From an uncultured Prevotellaceae bacterium (GTDB taxonomy: Bacteria; Bacteroidota; Bacteroidia; Bacteroidales; Muribaculaceae), in contig ONKF01000018.1 in NCBI GenBank assembly GCA_900318335.1, positions 1 through 53,472 of the forward strand: a stretch of DNA of 53,472 nucleotides, in the 5' to 3' direction. The position numbers and the translations under genes were made by a program. How positions within the stretch are numbered: the first letter of the stretch is position 1; each line of letters opens with the position of its first letter. The notes under the pieces are model-generated. The model saw only the letters and a program-made list of their open reading frames with translations, did not search any database and had not been told where the DNA came from. Shown one piece after another: positions 17,564 through 27,721 of this stretch.

Positions 17564-17947
17564 TCAATAACTATGGTATTCCCACCGATTCATATACTTA
17601 TCCCACTTGTAGTACATGATCATTTTCCCGTCTTTGTTGTACACTTCCCATCGGTTCATATATTTGTCCCATTTCTTGTAACCAATGCGATTGAAGTCCG
17701 TGTCAATGATGTCCACCCGATTCATGTAAGGGTCCTCTTTTTCATATTTCACGATGTTGCCACCATTGTCATAATACACGGTGCGTTTCATGTATTTGTC
17801 ATATTTGGCATAACCGATGCGGGCGCCGCTACTGTCAAAGAATTCATCCCGATCCATATATTTATCGTACTTCCGATAAGCGACCTCGCTCATCGACAGC
17901 AATGAGACACATAACGCCATCAAGCAGATTATCAACCTTTTCATCAT
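17564..17947 (-). CDS. Secreted protein of tandem 22-residue DKYM repeats
   Basis: 127 residues: a signal peptide (about 1-20, CLMALCVSLLSMS) and then almost nothing but a tandem repeat. Four full 22-residue units and a partial fifth start with (Y/E/W)D(K/P)YMxR and continue with an aromatic-rich strand, a G/D turn and IxYxK. The pattern of short strands split by a turn with G/D is like YD/RHS- or MORN-type repeats, but no family is recognised. Expected location is periplasm or cell exterior. The gene stands alone, 80 bases before the pseudouridine synthase stop on the same strand, and ends about 80 bases from the acyltransferase promoter. Confidence 0.75.
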   Translation of the reverse strand: MMKRLIICLMALCVSLLSMSEVAYRKYDKYMDRDEFFDSSGARIGYAKYDKYMKRTVYYDNGGNIVKYEKEDPYMNRVDIIDTDFNRIGYKKWDKYMNRWEVYNKDGKMIMYYKWDKYMNRWEYHSY

Positions 17948-17984
17948 AATATCTATTGTGTTTTTTAATTCAAAAAATCCATTC

Positions 17985-18034
17985 CCCCGAAATTTTTTGG
18001 GCCAAAATATCCGCTGACCCCGAAATTCTTAGGG
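17985..18034. repeat. Two 17-bp direct repeats at 33-bp spacing
   Basis: Copies at 17985-18001 and 18018-18034 share CCCCGAAATT and a terminal GGG, differing at two inner positions. Each is also loosely self-complementary (CCC...GGG). The second copy overlaps the stop codon of the pseudouridine synthase gene (18029-18031). Confidence 0.55.
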
Positions 18035-19132
18035 TTTGGTGGCGAGGTTGCGGGCGTAATCTTCCCACTTGGTGATGAGGGCGGCCATGTCGGCAGGAAG
18101 GTCGCTGTCGAAGTCCATCTGCTGACCTGTCTCCGGATGCACGAAGCCCAGCGTCTTGGCGTGAAGGGCTTGACGAGGGCACAACTCGAAGCAGTTGTGA
18201 ATGAACTGGGCATAGCTGGATGAACGGTTACCGCGCAGGATCTGATCGCCGCCATAGCGGGCATCGTTGAACAACGGGTGACCGATGTGCTTCATGTGGA
18301 CACGAATTTGGTGGGTGCGGCCTGTCTCTAACTGGCAACGCACGACAGCCACATGGGCAAGGTTCTCCACGGTATGCCAGTGGGTGACAGCGTGCTTACC
18401 CTGTTCACCGTCGGGGAAAACCTTCATCAGCACGCGGTCGCGCGGGTCACGCCCGATGTTGCCAGTGACGGTGCCGTCCTCCTGCTTCATCTCGCCCCAC
18501 ACGACGGCGATATACTGTCGCTTGGTGGTCTTCTTGAAGAACTGGGCGCCGAGAGATGTCTTAGCATTAGGTGTCTTGGCAATGACAAGCAGTCCGCTGG
18601 TGTCCTTGTCGATACGATGCACCAAGCCCAGGCGCGGGTCGGTCACATCATAATCGGGATTGTCCTTGAAATGCCAGGCCAGTGCGTTGACCAAGGTACC
18701 ATCGAAATTGCCGTGGCCCGGGTGCACCACCATGCCTGCGGGCTTGTTAACCACCATCAGGCTGGCATCCTCATAAACAATATTCAAGGGTATGTCCTGA
18801 GCGACAATCTCGCACTCATATCGTGGACGGTCCATCACGACGCTGATGACGTCGCCGGGATGCACGCGGTAATTGCTCTTGACAGGGCGTCCGTTCACGC
18901 GGATGCACTGCGCCTCGGCAGCGTTCTGAACGCGGTTGCGGCTGGTGCCCTTGATACGCTCTACCAAATACTTATCTATGCGCAGCAACACCTGCCCGGG
19001 CTCCACCACATAGTGGTAGTGCTCCCAGTAGTCACGCCCATCCTCAGTGAAGTCGGGCTCGCTGTAGTCATATTGAATTTCGTGGCCGCCAGCCTCCAGT
19101 TCGGCATCAAGCAGCTCGTCGTCCAGCGCCAT
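18029..19132 (-). CDS. RluA/RluD-family 23S rRNA-type pseudouridine synthase
   Basis: 367 residues. An N-terminal S4 RNA-binding domain (about 47-100, LLRIDKYLVERIKGTSRNRVQ) is followed by the synthase domain with the signature GLVHRIDKDTSGLLVIAK; D175 is the catalytic aspartate. The C-terminal part has HQIRVHMKHIGHPLFND, typical of RluD. It should isomerise uridines in ribosomal RNA in the cytoplasm; RluD-like specificity (helix 69) is likely but not proven. The first 40 residues are acidic and not part of S4. It follows the PASTA gene by 9 bases, so the two are co-transcribed. Confidence 0.92.
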   Translation of the reverse strand: MALDDELLDAELEAGGHEIQYDYSEPDFTEDGRDYWEHYHYVVEPGQVLLRIDKYLVERIKGTSRNRVQNAAEAQCIRVNGRPVKSNYRVHPGDVISVVMDRPRYECEIVAQDIPLNIVYEDASLMVVNKPAGMVVHPGHGNFDGTLVNALAWHFKDNPDYDVTDPRLGLVHRIDKDTSGLLVIAKTPNAKTSLGAQFFKKTTKRQYIAVVWGEMKQEDGTVTGNIGRDPRDRVLMKVFPDGEQGKHAVTHWHTVENLAHVAVVRCQLETGRTHQIRVHMKHIGHPLFNDARYGGDQILRGNRSSSYAQFIHNCFELCPRQALHAKTLGFVHPETGQQMDFDSDLPADMAALITKWEDYARNLATKP

Positions 19133-19141
19133 TGTGCAGTT

Positions 19142-19969
19142 TTATTTCTTCTTGTCCTTGTCAGACTTCTTATCCTGGTCTTTTTTCTTGTCTTGATCCT
19201 TCTTTTTATCCTGGTCTTTCTTTTTGTTATCGTCGCGCTTTTCCTCGGCAGCCTGGTTTTTGCGTTCCTGCTCGGCACGCGCCTGGGCCTCCTTGAGTTC
19301 CTGCTCATAGGTCTCCTGGGCGTCCTTATAGTTGGCCTCGTCGATGGAGTCCATCATTTCGGGATCAAGGATTTGCTCAGGGTTAAGGTCAACAATAGAG
19401 CCATCACCCACGGTAATCTTCACCTTGCTGTTCACACTCACGGGAGTACCGGGTGCCACAGAGTGTCCGTCAACGGTCACTTTCAGAATCAGACCATCCA
19501 TCTCACTGGGCACGCTATCCATTGTGACGTTCTTGAAGCCCATTGCCTTGAGCGTAGCCATACCCTGGCGACCAGGCAGGTCAACCAGCTTGGGCAGGGA
19601 GATGATGGGCGCATGCATCGCATTGACGCTCAAATAGATGATACGGATTTTCTTGATATAGGACTTGGCTTTAGGATCCTGGTCAATGACCGTGCCAGGC
19701 TTGTAGTTCTCGTAGAAGGTGGTGGAGTCGCTGATTTCCCAGCGCAGGCCAGCATCCTCGAGAATGCCGATGGCCTTCTCCAATGGCATGTTGCGCACAT
19801 CGGGCACCTGCACCTGCTGACCATGGGAAGTGAACACGTCGATAAACAGCAAGGCGATATAGCCTAATGCCACCAGCGCCAGCGCCATCAGTGTGGAGTT
19901 CACCAAGATGGGGTGGCGGTCACGAAAGCGGTCAAATCCGCCCCTATTGTTGTCGTTATTATTGCTCAC
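19142..19969 (-). CDS. PASTA-domain membrane protein with charged C-terminal tail
   Basis: 275 residues starting at GTG (19969). A short cytoplasmic N-terminus, one membrane helix (about 25-46, NSTLMALALVALGYIALLFI), then two to three PASTA modules outside (QVPDVRNMPLEKAIGILEDAG near 52-72; ISLPKLVDLPGRQGMATLKAMG near 122-143; a third near 170-190). PASTA modules bind peptidoglycan or act as spacers, usually on Ser/Thr kinases or PBPs; here there is no catalytic domain. The last 55 residues are a helical, charged tail of KKDQD repeats. Promoter at 19998-20028. It precedes the pseudouridine synthase, a pairing I have seen in other Bacteroidales. Confidence 0.88.
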   Translation of the reverse strand: MSNNNDNNRGGFDRFRDRHPILVNSTLMALALVALGYIALLFIDVFTSHGQQVQVPDVRNMPLEKAIGILEDAGLRWEISDSTTFYENYKPGTVIDQDPKAKSYIKKIRIIYLSVNAMHAPIISLPKLVDLPGRQGMATLKAMGFKNVTMDSVPSEMDGLILKVTVDGHSVAPGTPVSVNSKVKITVGDGSIVDLNPEQILDPEMMDSIDEANYKDAQETYEQELKEAQARAEQERKNQAAEEKRDDNKKKDQDKKKDQDKKKDQDKKSDKDKKK

Positions 19970-19997
19970 GGATATTCTATTGATTGGTTACAACCTG

Positions 19998-20028
19998 CAA
20001 AGGTAGTGAAAGACACGCATCGAACCAA
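19998..20028 (-). promoter_or_regulatory. Putative promoter of the PASTA/pseudouridine synthase transcript
   Basis: Minus strand: TTG at 20026-20028 (overlapping a second TTG at 20029-20031) and TACCTTTG at 19998-20005, 20 bases apart. The leader to the GTG start is about 25 bases. Confidence 0.72.
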
Positions 20029-20053
20029 CAAGTTCGCCTGTTTTTTTCGGATA

Positions 20054-20086
20054 TTTGGTTTTTCCTTTGTTTTTTAGTTAACTTTG
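20054..20086 (+). promoter_or_regulatory. Putative promoter abutting the next start codon
   Basis: TTTG at 20054-20057 and TAACTTTG at 20079-20086 with 21 bases between. The ATG at 20091 begins only 4 bases after the -7 element, so the transcript would start at or beside the start codon. Confidence 0.7.
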
Positions 20087-20090
20087 TGGG

Positions 20091-20540
20091 ATGAAAATGG
20101 ACGTGATTCTTGATGAAATAACAGAACGGCTGCTTTTGCGCCCCTATTGGGTGATTGACTTCCTGCCAAAGCAAGTGCCTGAACAAAGTGACGGGCAGTT
20201 CTTCGCTGTGGAGAAATACTACCAGGAGGAGCCACAACGCGAGCGGATGTGCCGCCAGTTTGCCGATGTGTTGCTAAAGCTGAATTGCTATCATGACCTG
20301 CTGGTCAACCGCAATACCGGCGATAAATGGGTCAAGAATCCCGGGCCTGAGGCCTTGGTCGCTTGGCTCAACGAGGCCCTGCGGCATAGCCACCTGTGCA
20401 TCTTGATTGACGAAGGCGATGCCCTCATCACCGCCAGAGGTGGCGACATGAATCTCACCATCTACAGTCCCTCTCCCGCCCTGCTTGAATTGGTCCGCAC
20501 ATTAGCATCCGCCACGGGTCTATTCCTATGGAAGCCCTAA
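20091..20540 (+). CDS. Unrecognised 149-residue cytoplasmic protein
   Basis: 149 residues with no signal peptide or membrane segment. It looks like a compact mixed alpha/beta protein: YWVIDFLPKQVP near residue 20, an alternating acidic/hydrophobic middle, LCILIDEGDALITARGGDMNLTIY at about 102-125 and a C-terminal helix ending GLFLWKP. I do not recognise a family. ATG at 20091 lies 4 bases after a strong promoter element; ATG at 20097 is an alternative. It is divergent from the PASTA transcript and separated from the downstream transporter by 267 bases that include a hairpin, so it is probably monocistronic. Confidence 0.7.
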   Translation: MKMDVILDEITERLLLRPYWVIDFLPKQVPEQSDGQFFAVEKYYQEEPQRERMCRQFADVLLKLNCYHDLLVNRNTGDKWVKNPGPEALVAWLNEALRHSHLCILIDEGDALITARGGDMNLTIYSPSPALLELVRTLASATGLFLWKP

Positions 20541-20606
20541 GGAAGCCCATTAAATGGTTAAGTATTCAGCCAAAATTGTGGATTCAAGACAACTTTTTTC
20601 ACCCGA

Positions 20607-20630
20607 TTTTGTTGGTTGGAATCAACAAAA
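20607..20630 (+). terminator. Possible hairpin after the 149-residue protein gene
   Basis: TTTTGTTG and CAACAAAA pair perfectly around an 8-base loop, about 70 bases past the stop at 20540. No T-run follows on the plus strand. The rest of the 20541-20807 spacer holds only a short palindrome ATCAGCTGAT at 20741-20750. Confidence 0.35.
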
Positions 20631-20807
20631 AGAGATTTGAGCCATCAAACGCTTGATGAAGATGGGATATGCCATTCGCAGTGAAAACATGAGATTGAGG
20701 ACCCGTTTTTCAAGCATTGGTTATCGATAAACATCTGTAAATCAGCTGATATTTCATTGCAAACAATTTCGCAACAGTAAGGAAGACTAAAGAAAACAGA
20801 AAATAAT

Positions 20808-21911
20808 ATGGATCGATCTTCACAGATTATCAGAACCAGTTGGATTGGCATCATCGCCAACGTATTTTTAGCAGCATTCAAGGCTGGAGTGGGCGTTTTG
20901 GCCAGTTCGGTGGCCATCGTCATGGATGCGGTGAACAACCTGAGTGACGCGCTCTCGAGCGTCATCACCATCGTGGGCACGAAGCTCTCGCAACGGCCTG
21001 CCGACAGGAAACATCCGTTCGGGTTTGGGCGCATTGAGTACTTCAGCGCCATCATCATTGCCGTGATTGTGCTCTCGGCAGGTGTGACATCGCTCATTGA
21101 GTCGGTCAAGAAAATCATCGAGCCGACCGAGCCCAGTTACACCACCGTCACCCTCATCGTCATTATTGTGGCTATCGTCGTGAAACTTGTGCTTGGCAGA
21201 TATGTCAAGTCACAGGGCGAGAAACTCAAGAGCGATGCGCTGATTGCTTCGGGCTCCGATGCTTTGTTTGATGCCATCATCACGCTGGCGACCCTCGTCT
21301 CGGCGGGTGTGATGCTGCTGTGGCATGTCTCACTTGATGGCATCCTGGGTGCCCTCATCTCGCTGGTTATCATCAAAGCCGGTATAGAGATGCTCGCCTC
21401 GCCTGTCAACGAACTGCTCGGTGCCAAGATTTCTCCCGAACTGTTGTCCCAGATTAAGAAAGAGGTCAATGGTTTTGATGGGGTCCATGGGGTGTTTGAC
21501 ATCATCGTCCACAACTATGGCCCCGATGTGCAGATTGGGTCCTTGCATATCAACGTCGTGGACACAATGGACGCCCACCAGATCCACGGCCTCACCCGAC
21601 GCATCAGCGAGGAGATGTTTGACCGCCACGGCATTATTATGACTGTCGGTGTGTATGCCATCGCCACGGGCGAGAATAAGCGCGCCCAGCTGCAGCACAC
21701 CCTCATGCAGGCTGCAGCAGCCCACGAGCACGTCGAGCAGGTTCATGGCTTCTACTACTTTGAGGATGAGCACCGCGTTTCCATCGATGTGGTGCCCGAT
21801 ATCACCATCCACGACGATGGCGCCTTCATCCAGGAATTAGTCAACGAGTTGCAGCCCCTCGTACCCGATGACAAAGTTTCAATCGTCATCGACCATAACT
21901 ACAGCGAGTAG
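20808..21911 (+). CDS. Cation diffusion facilitator (CDF) metal exporter
   Basis: 367 residues. The N-terminal half has six predicted membrane segments starting at WIGIIANVFLAAFKAGVGVL. Metal-site motifs are DAVNNLSD in the second segment and SDALFDA in the fifth. The first site has D in place of H in the (H/D)xxxD pattern, which in this family often goes with Fe or Mn rather than Zn. The C-terminal half (about 205-300) is the cytoplasmic dimerisation domain (VHGVFDIIVHNYGPDVQIGSLHINV). It probably exports a divalent metal by proton antiport across the inner membrane; the metal is not determined. Confidence 0.92.
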   Translation: MDRSSQIIRTSWIGIIANVFLAAFKAGVGVLASSVAIVMDAVNNLSDALSSVITIVGTKLSQRPADRKHPFGFGRIEYFSAIIIAVIVLSAGVTSLIESVKKIIEPTEPSYTTVTLIVIIVAIVVKLVLGRYVKSQGEKLKSDALIASGSDALFDAIITLATLVSAGVMLLWHVSLDGILGALISLVIIKAGIEMLASPVNELLGAKISPELLSQIKKEVNGFDGVHGVFDIIVHNYGPDVQIGSLHINVVDTMDAHQIHGLTRRISEEMFDRHGIIMTVGVYAIATGENKRAQLQHTLMQAAAAHEHVEQVHGFYYFEDEHRVSIDVVPDITIHDDGAFIQELVNELQPLVPDDKVSIVIDHNYSE

Positions 21912-21925
21912 TGCAGCATCAATCA

Positions 21926-21971
21926 AATAAAAGAGGAATTGTGGATTTCAATCCACAATTCCTCTTTTATT
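21926..21971. terminator. Strong bidirectional terminator hairpin
   Basis: A perfect 21-bp stem (21926-21946 with 21951-21971) around the loop TTCA. The stem has A-rich and T-rich ends (AAAAGAGG/CCTCTTTT), so on each strand it ends in a T-run. It sits between convergent genes ending at 21911 and 21977 and serves both. Confidence 0.93.
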
Positions 21972-21976
21972 ATCGC

Positions 21977-22633
21977 TTACTCGGCTATGATTTTCTCGGC
22001 CATTCGGCGGCCGGCATCACTGGCATTCTGCAGATCCTGCTGCCAGTGCTCTTCCCGCCACTGCTGCTTAGCTTCGGCCGAGAAGCCCGCCATATCATAG
22101 CGGCTGTAATCCTTGACCTGGACAGTGTTGAGCGCCTCGATGCGCTCGGGCTGCTGTAGGGCTCTTCCTATTATACCCTCGATATGCTCTTGGTTGGGTG
22201 CCACGGTATTGGCAAATTGCGGTCCTGCGTTCATCGTGTAGATGATGGCCGTGGGAATGCGCTTGGGTGGCGTGATGCTGTAGTCGTTATAGGAGAGCCA
22301 TGGGAATATCAGGCGCTCGATAAAAGCACGCAGCTGGGCCGTAATCTGACTGAAGTAGATAGGCGATGCCAGCACCAGTCCATCAGCATAGGCCGATTCC
22401 CTCAGCACCTCGGTCATACCGTCCTTGCGGGCGCACACGTCGGTGTATTTGCTGTTCTTCACCTTACACGCCAGGCATGACACACAACCCGTATAGTCCA
22501 GGTCGTAAAGCCTCACGTGCTTCACTTCAATCTCATCACTCACCGACCTTGCCCCATTAGCAAAGGCCTCTATCATGGCAGCCGTGTTCATGTTCTTGCG
22601 CGGCCCACCGTCTACAATCATTATCCTCTTCAT
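21977..22633 (-). CDS. Flavodoxin-like NADPH-dependent FMN reductase family protein
   Basis: 218 residues. The N-terminal GGPRKNMNTAAMIEAF is the FMN phosphate-binding loop of the flavodoxin-fold reductases. The cysteine segment GCVSCLACK followed by a C-x-R-K-D-GM motif is typical of the iron-sulfur-flavoprotein/WrbA-related oxidoreductases of anaerobes; LVLASPIYFSQITAQLRAFIERL is the second FMN loop. It likely reduces quinones or other electron acceptors in the cytoplasm. It ends 5 bases past the shared terminator, and the beta-galactosidase ends 21 bases upstream of its start region on the same strand. Confidence 0.85.
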   Translation of the reverse strand: MKRIMIVDGGPRKNMNTAAMIEAFANGARSVSDEIEVKHVRLYDLDYTGCVSCLACKVKNSKYTDVCARKDGMTEVLRESAYADGLVLASPIYFSQITAQLRAFIERLIFPWLSYNDYSITPPKRIPTAIIYTMNAGPQFANTVAPNQEHIEGIIGRALQQPERIEALNTVQVKDYSRYDMAGFSAEAKQQWREEHWQQDLQNASDAGRRMAEKIIAE

Positions 22634-22654
22634 TGTATCTATATACTAAGTTAA

Positions 22655-25741
<3,087 letters not shown>

Positions 25742-25746
25742 TTAGG

Positions 25747-25774
25747 AGTTAGAAGTTAGGAGTTAGGAGTTGCG
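25747..25774. repeat. Heptamer-phased array between kdsB and beta-galactosidase genes
   Basis: Units AGTTAGA, AGTTAGG, AGTTAGG and AGTTGCG in strict 7-base register, preceded by a shortened AGTTAG. The array covers the kdsB stop (25763-25765) and the last codons of kdsB. Confidence 0.7.
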
Positions 25775-26524
25775 TAGGTATTCTTCGGCTCGGGCCAGGT
25801 CTTCGGGGGTGTCGATGCCGATGGTGGCGGTAGTGGTGACTCCCGCCTTGATGGTATAACCGTTCTCCAGCCAGCGAAGCTGTTCCAGCGATTCTGCAAG
25901 TTCCAGCGGCGACTGCGGCAGACGCGTGATTTCGGCTAATACGGCTGCACGGTAGGCATACATGCCCACATGGGTATAGTACTGTGTCGCTTTAGGCCAC
26001 TCGTCACGCTCCCGACCACGGATGTAGGGGATTACCGAGCGAGAGAAGTAACGGGCGCGCATCTGGCTGTCCAGCACCACCTTAGGCGAATTTGGATTCT
26101 CCAACTCGCTATAGGGGCGGCCGGGGTCAAACGGACGCACCAGCGTGGCGATATCGGTCCCATCATCCTCAAAGCAAGCCATGATAGCTTGCAACTGATC
26201 AGGTTGGATAAATGGCTCATCGCCCTGGATGTTGATGATGACATCCTCGCCGCCACCATTCTTCAGGTAGGCTTCCTGGCAACGGTCGGTGCCGCTACGA
26301 TGCTCGGTGCTCGTCATCACCGCTTTGCCGCCAAAGGCCTCCACCGCTGCCATGATGCGGTCATCGTCGGTAGCGACCACCACACGGTCCAGCGCCTTGC
26401 TTACCTGACGGTAAACCCGCTCTATCATCGTTATGCCGCCCAGCATAGCCAACGGCTTCCCGGGGAACCTCGTCGAGGCATACCTCGCCGGTATAATCCC
26501 AATAAAACTCAAATCCTTACTCAT
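25763..26524 (-). CDS. kdsB: 3-deoxy-manno-octulosonate cytidylyltransferase KdsB
   Basis: 253 residues, full length. KdsB activates Kdo with CTP to CMP-Kdo for lipopolysaccharide core synthesis in the cytoplasm. Seen: N-terminal IIPARYASTRFPGKPLA (nucleotide loop), VATDDDRI, TSTEHRSGTDRCQE, the NIQGDEPFI motif with the magnesium aspartate, and HVGMYAYR near residue 185. Start is ATG at 26524. Its last codons lie inside a heptamer repeat array. Confidence 0.96.
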   Translation of the reverse strand: MSKDLSFIGIIPARYASTRFPGKPLAMLGGITMIERVYRQVSKALDRVVVATDDDRIMAAVEAFGGKAVMTSTEHRSGTDRCQEAYLKNGGGEDVIINIQGDEPFIQPDQLQAIMACFEDDGTDIATLVRPFDPGRPYSELENPNSPKVVLDSQMRARYFSRSVIPYIRGRERDEWPKATQYYTHVGMYAYRAAVLAEITRLPQSPLELAESLEQLRWLENGYTIKAGVTTTATIGIDTPEDLARAEEYLRNS

Positions 26525-26542
26525 ATATTTTAGTTCTAATTA

Positions 26543-27661
26543 TTATAATCTCTCACTCAATTTTGCCTCTATCTCTTTAATTGTGGGAATTGTACCCTCA
26601 ATCTTCTCAGGATAGAATTTCTCAAGTTCATATTCCGAAATCCCTATAGGTTGACTACTCGATTCCAGCGCATACTGCGCTTGAATGCGGTCTTTCTCTT
26701 TGCAGATAAGCAATCCGATAGTTGGGTTATCGCGTCCTTCTTTGCGTAGTGTATGGTTGCAAGCAACAATATAGCCACCCAATTGCCCCACATCGGCAAA
26801 CTCAAATTTGCCGATTTTCACCTCAATGACCACATAACAAGACAGATTGAGATTATAAAACAGCAAATCAATGAAATTCTCAGTTGATCCAACTTGTATC
26901 CTATATTCTTTGCCCACATAGGCAAAGCCTGTGCCGAGTTCCACGAGAAATTGCGTGATGTTATTCAGCAGGCTATCTTTGAGCAATCGCTCATTATACC
27001 TTCCAGTAATCCCTGTAAAAGCAAAATTATAAGGATCTTTGGTCAGTTCCTGAGCCAAATCGCTCGTTTCTTCGGATAGGGTTCTTGTGAAATTGGTCAG
27101 AGCCCTACCTTGTCGCTCATAAAGATCAGTATCCAGAAAATTAAGTAGCATATTACGGCTCCAGCCGTTTACTACCGTTTGATGAACAAAAAAAAGCGCC
27201 TTCTGTGGCTGGTCTTTACACTTGTCTATAATTCTTATTTGGTGTCCCCAAGGCACAGAAAAAATGTCTTTTTGAATTTGCTCAACAACTTGTTGAGTAA
27301 TTAAAGACTGATTCTGCTCAACAAGTTGTTGAGTAATATGCTCCTCAAGTTGTGGAGTGATTTCTGTGCATGGTTGATATAGCTGATAGAAGTTTTTCAT
27401 ATACAGCAGGTTCGTCTGAGAAAAGCACGTCGCATCAGGATTCAATTCCTTTAAATCTTTGCTCAGATTCTTCATGAACCCACTCCCCCAGCGGCTTTCG
27501 GCTTTCATTTCGGTAATGTCCCTGCCCAACTCCCAGTAGAAGCGCAGCATCTCCTCGTTCACTTTCACAGCTGCCTTTATCTGGCTCCTGCGGTAGCGAC
27601 TGCTCAATTCTTTAATCCACTGTAGATACTCTTTATCTATTATAGTAATCGGCTTATTCAT
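26543..27661 (-). CDS. DUF1016/YhcG-family PDDEXK nuclease (copy 2)
   Basis: 372 residues from ATG at 27661 (TTG at 27667 is less likely). Same layout as 577-1656 but only distantly similar: N-terminal helical domain with FYWELGRDI and PWGH at 137-140, then the PDDEXK domain with D265 (FIDLLFYN) and E280/K282 in VIEVKIGKF, apparently active. The segment before PWGH (about 102-128) is a short repeat, TQQLVEQ then TQQVVEQ, preceded by a diverged TPQLEEH; each is encoded by a 17-bp palindrome (27281-27357). It lies 18 bases upstream of kdsB on the same strand, with no restriction or methylase genes nearby. Confidence 0.88.
   Translation of the reverse strand: MNKPITIIDKEYLQWIKELSSRYRRSQIKAAVKVNEEMLRFYWELGRDITEMKAESRWGSGFMKNLSKDLKELNPDATCFSQTNLLYMKNFYQLYQPCTEITPQLEEHITQQLVEQNQSLITQQVVEQIQKDIFSVPWGHQIRIIDKCKDQPQKALFFVHQTVVNGWSRNMLLNFLDTDLYERQGRALTNFTRTLSEETSDLAQELTKDPYNFAFTGITGRYNERLLKDSLLNNITQFLVELGTGFAYVGKEYRIQVGSTENFIDLLFYNLNLSCYVVIEVKIGKFEFADVGQLGGYIVACNHTLRKEGRDNPTIGLLICKEKDRIQAQYALESSSQPIGISEYELEKFYPEKIEGTIPTIKEIEAKLSERL
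27281..27357. repeat. Three tandem 17-bp coding palindromes in DUF1016 copy 2
   Basis: 27281-27297 and 27317-27333 are perfect (arms CTCAACAA/TTGTTGAG with one central base); 27341-27357 has one mispaired position (arms CTCCTCAA/TTGTGGAG). Centres are 36 and 24 bases apart, multiples of 12 and of the codon. They encode TQQLVEQ-type heptapeptides just before the PWGH motif. Confidence 0.8.
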
Positions 27662-27721
27662 AATCAACCCGACTTTATGGATATCCTATACTAAATTTAC
27701 TATTTGTTTATGTTTATGATT

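Noticed and set aside
18353-19867. Plus-strand frame of 504 residues
   Set aside because: Antisense to the pseudouridine synthase and PASTA genes; hydrophobic stretch mirrors the KKDQD tail.
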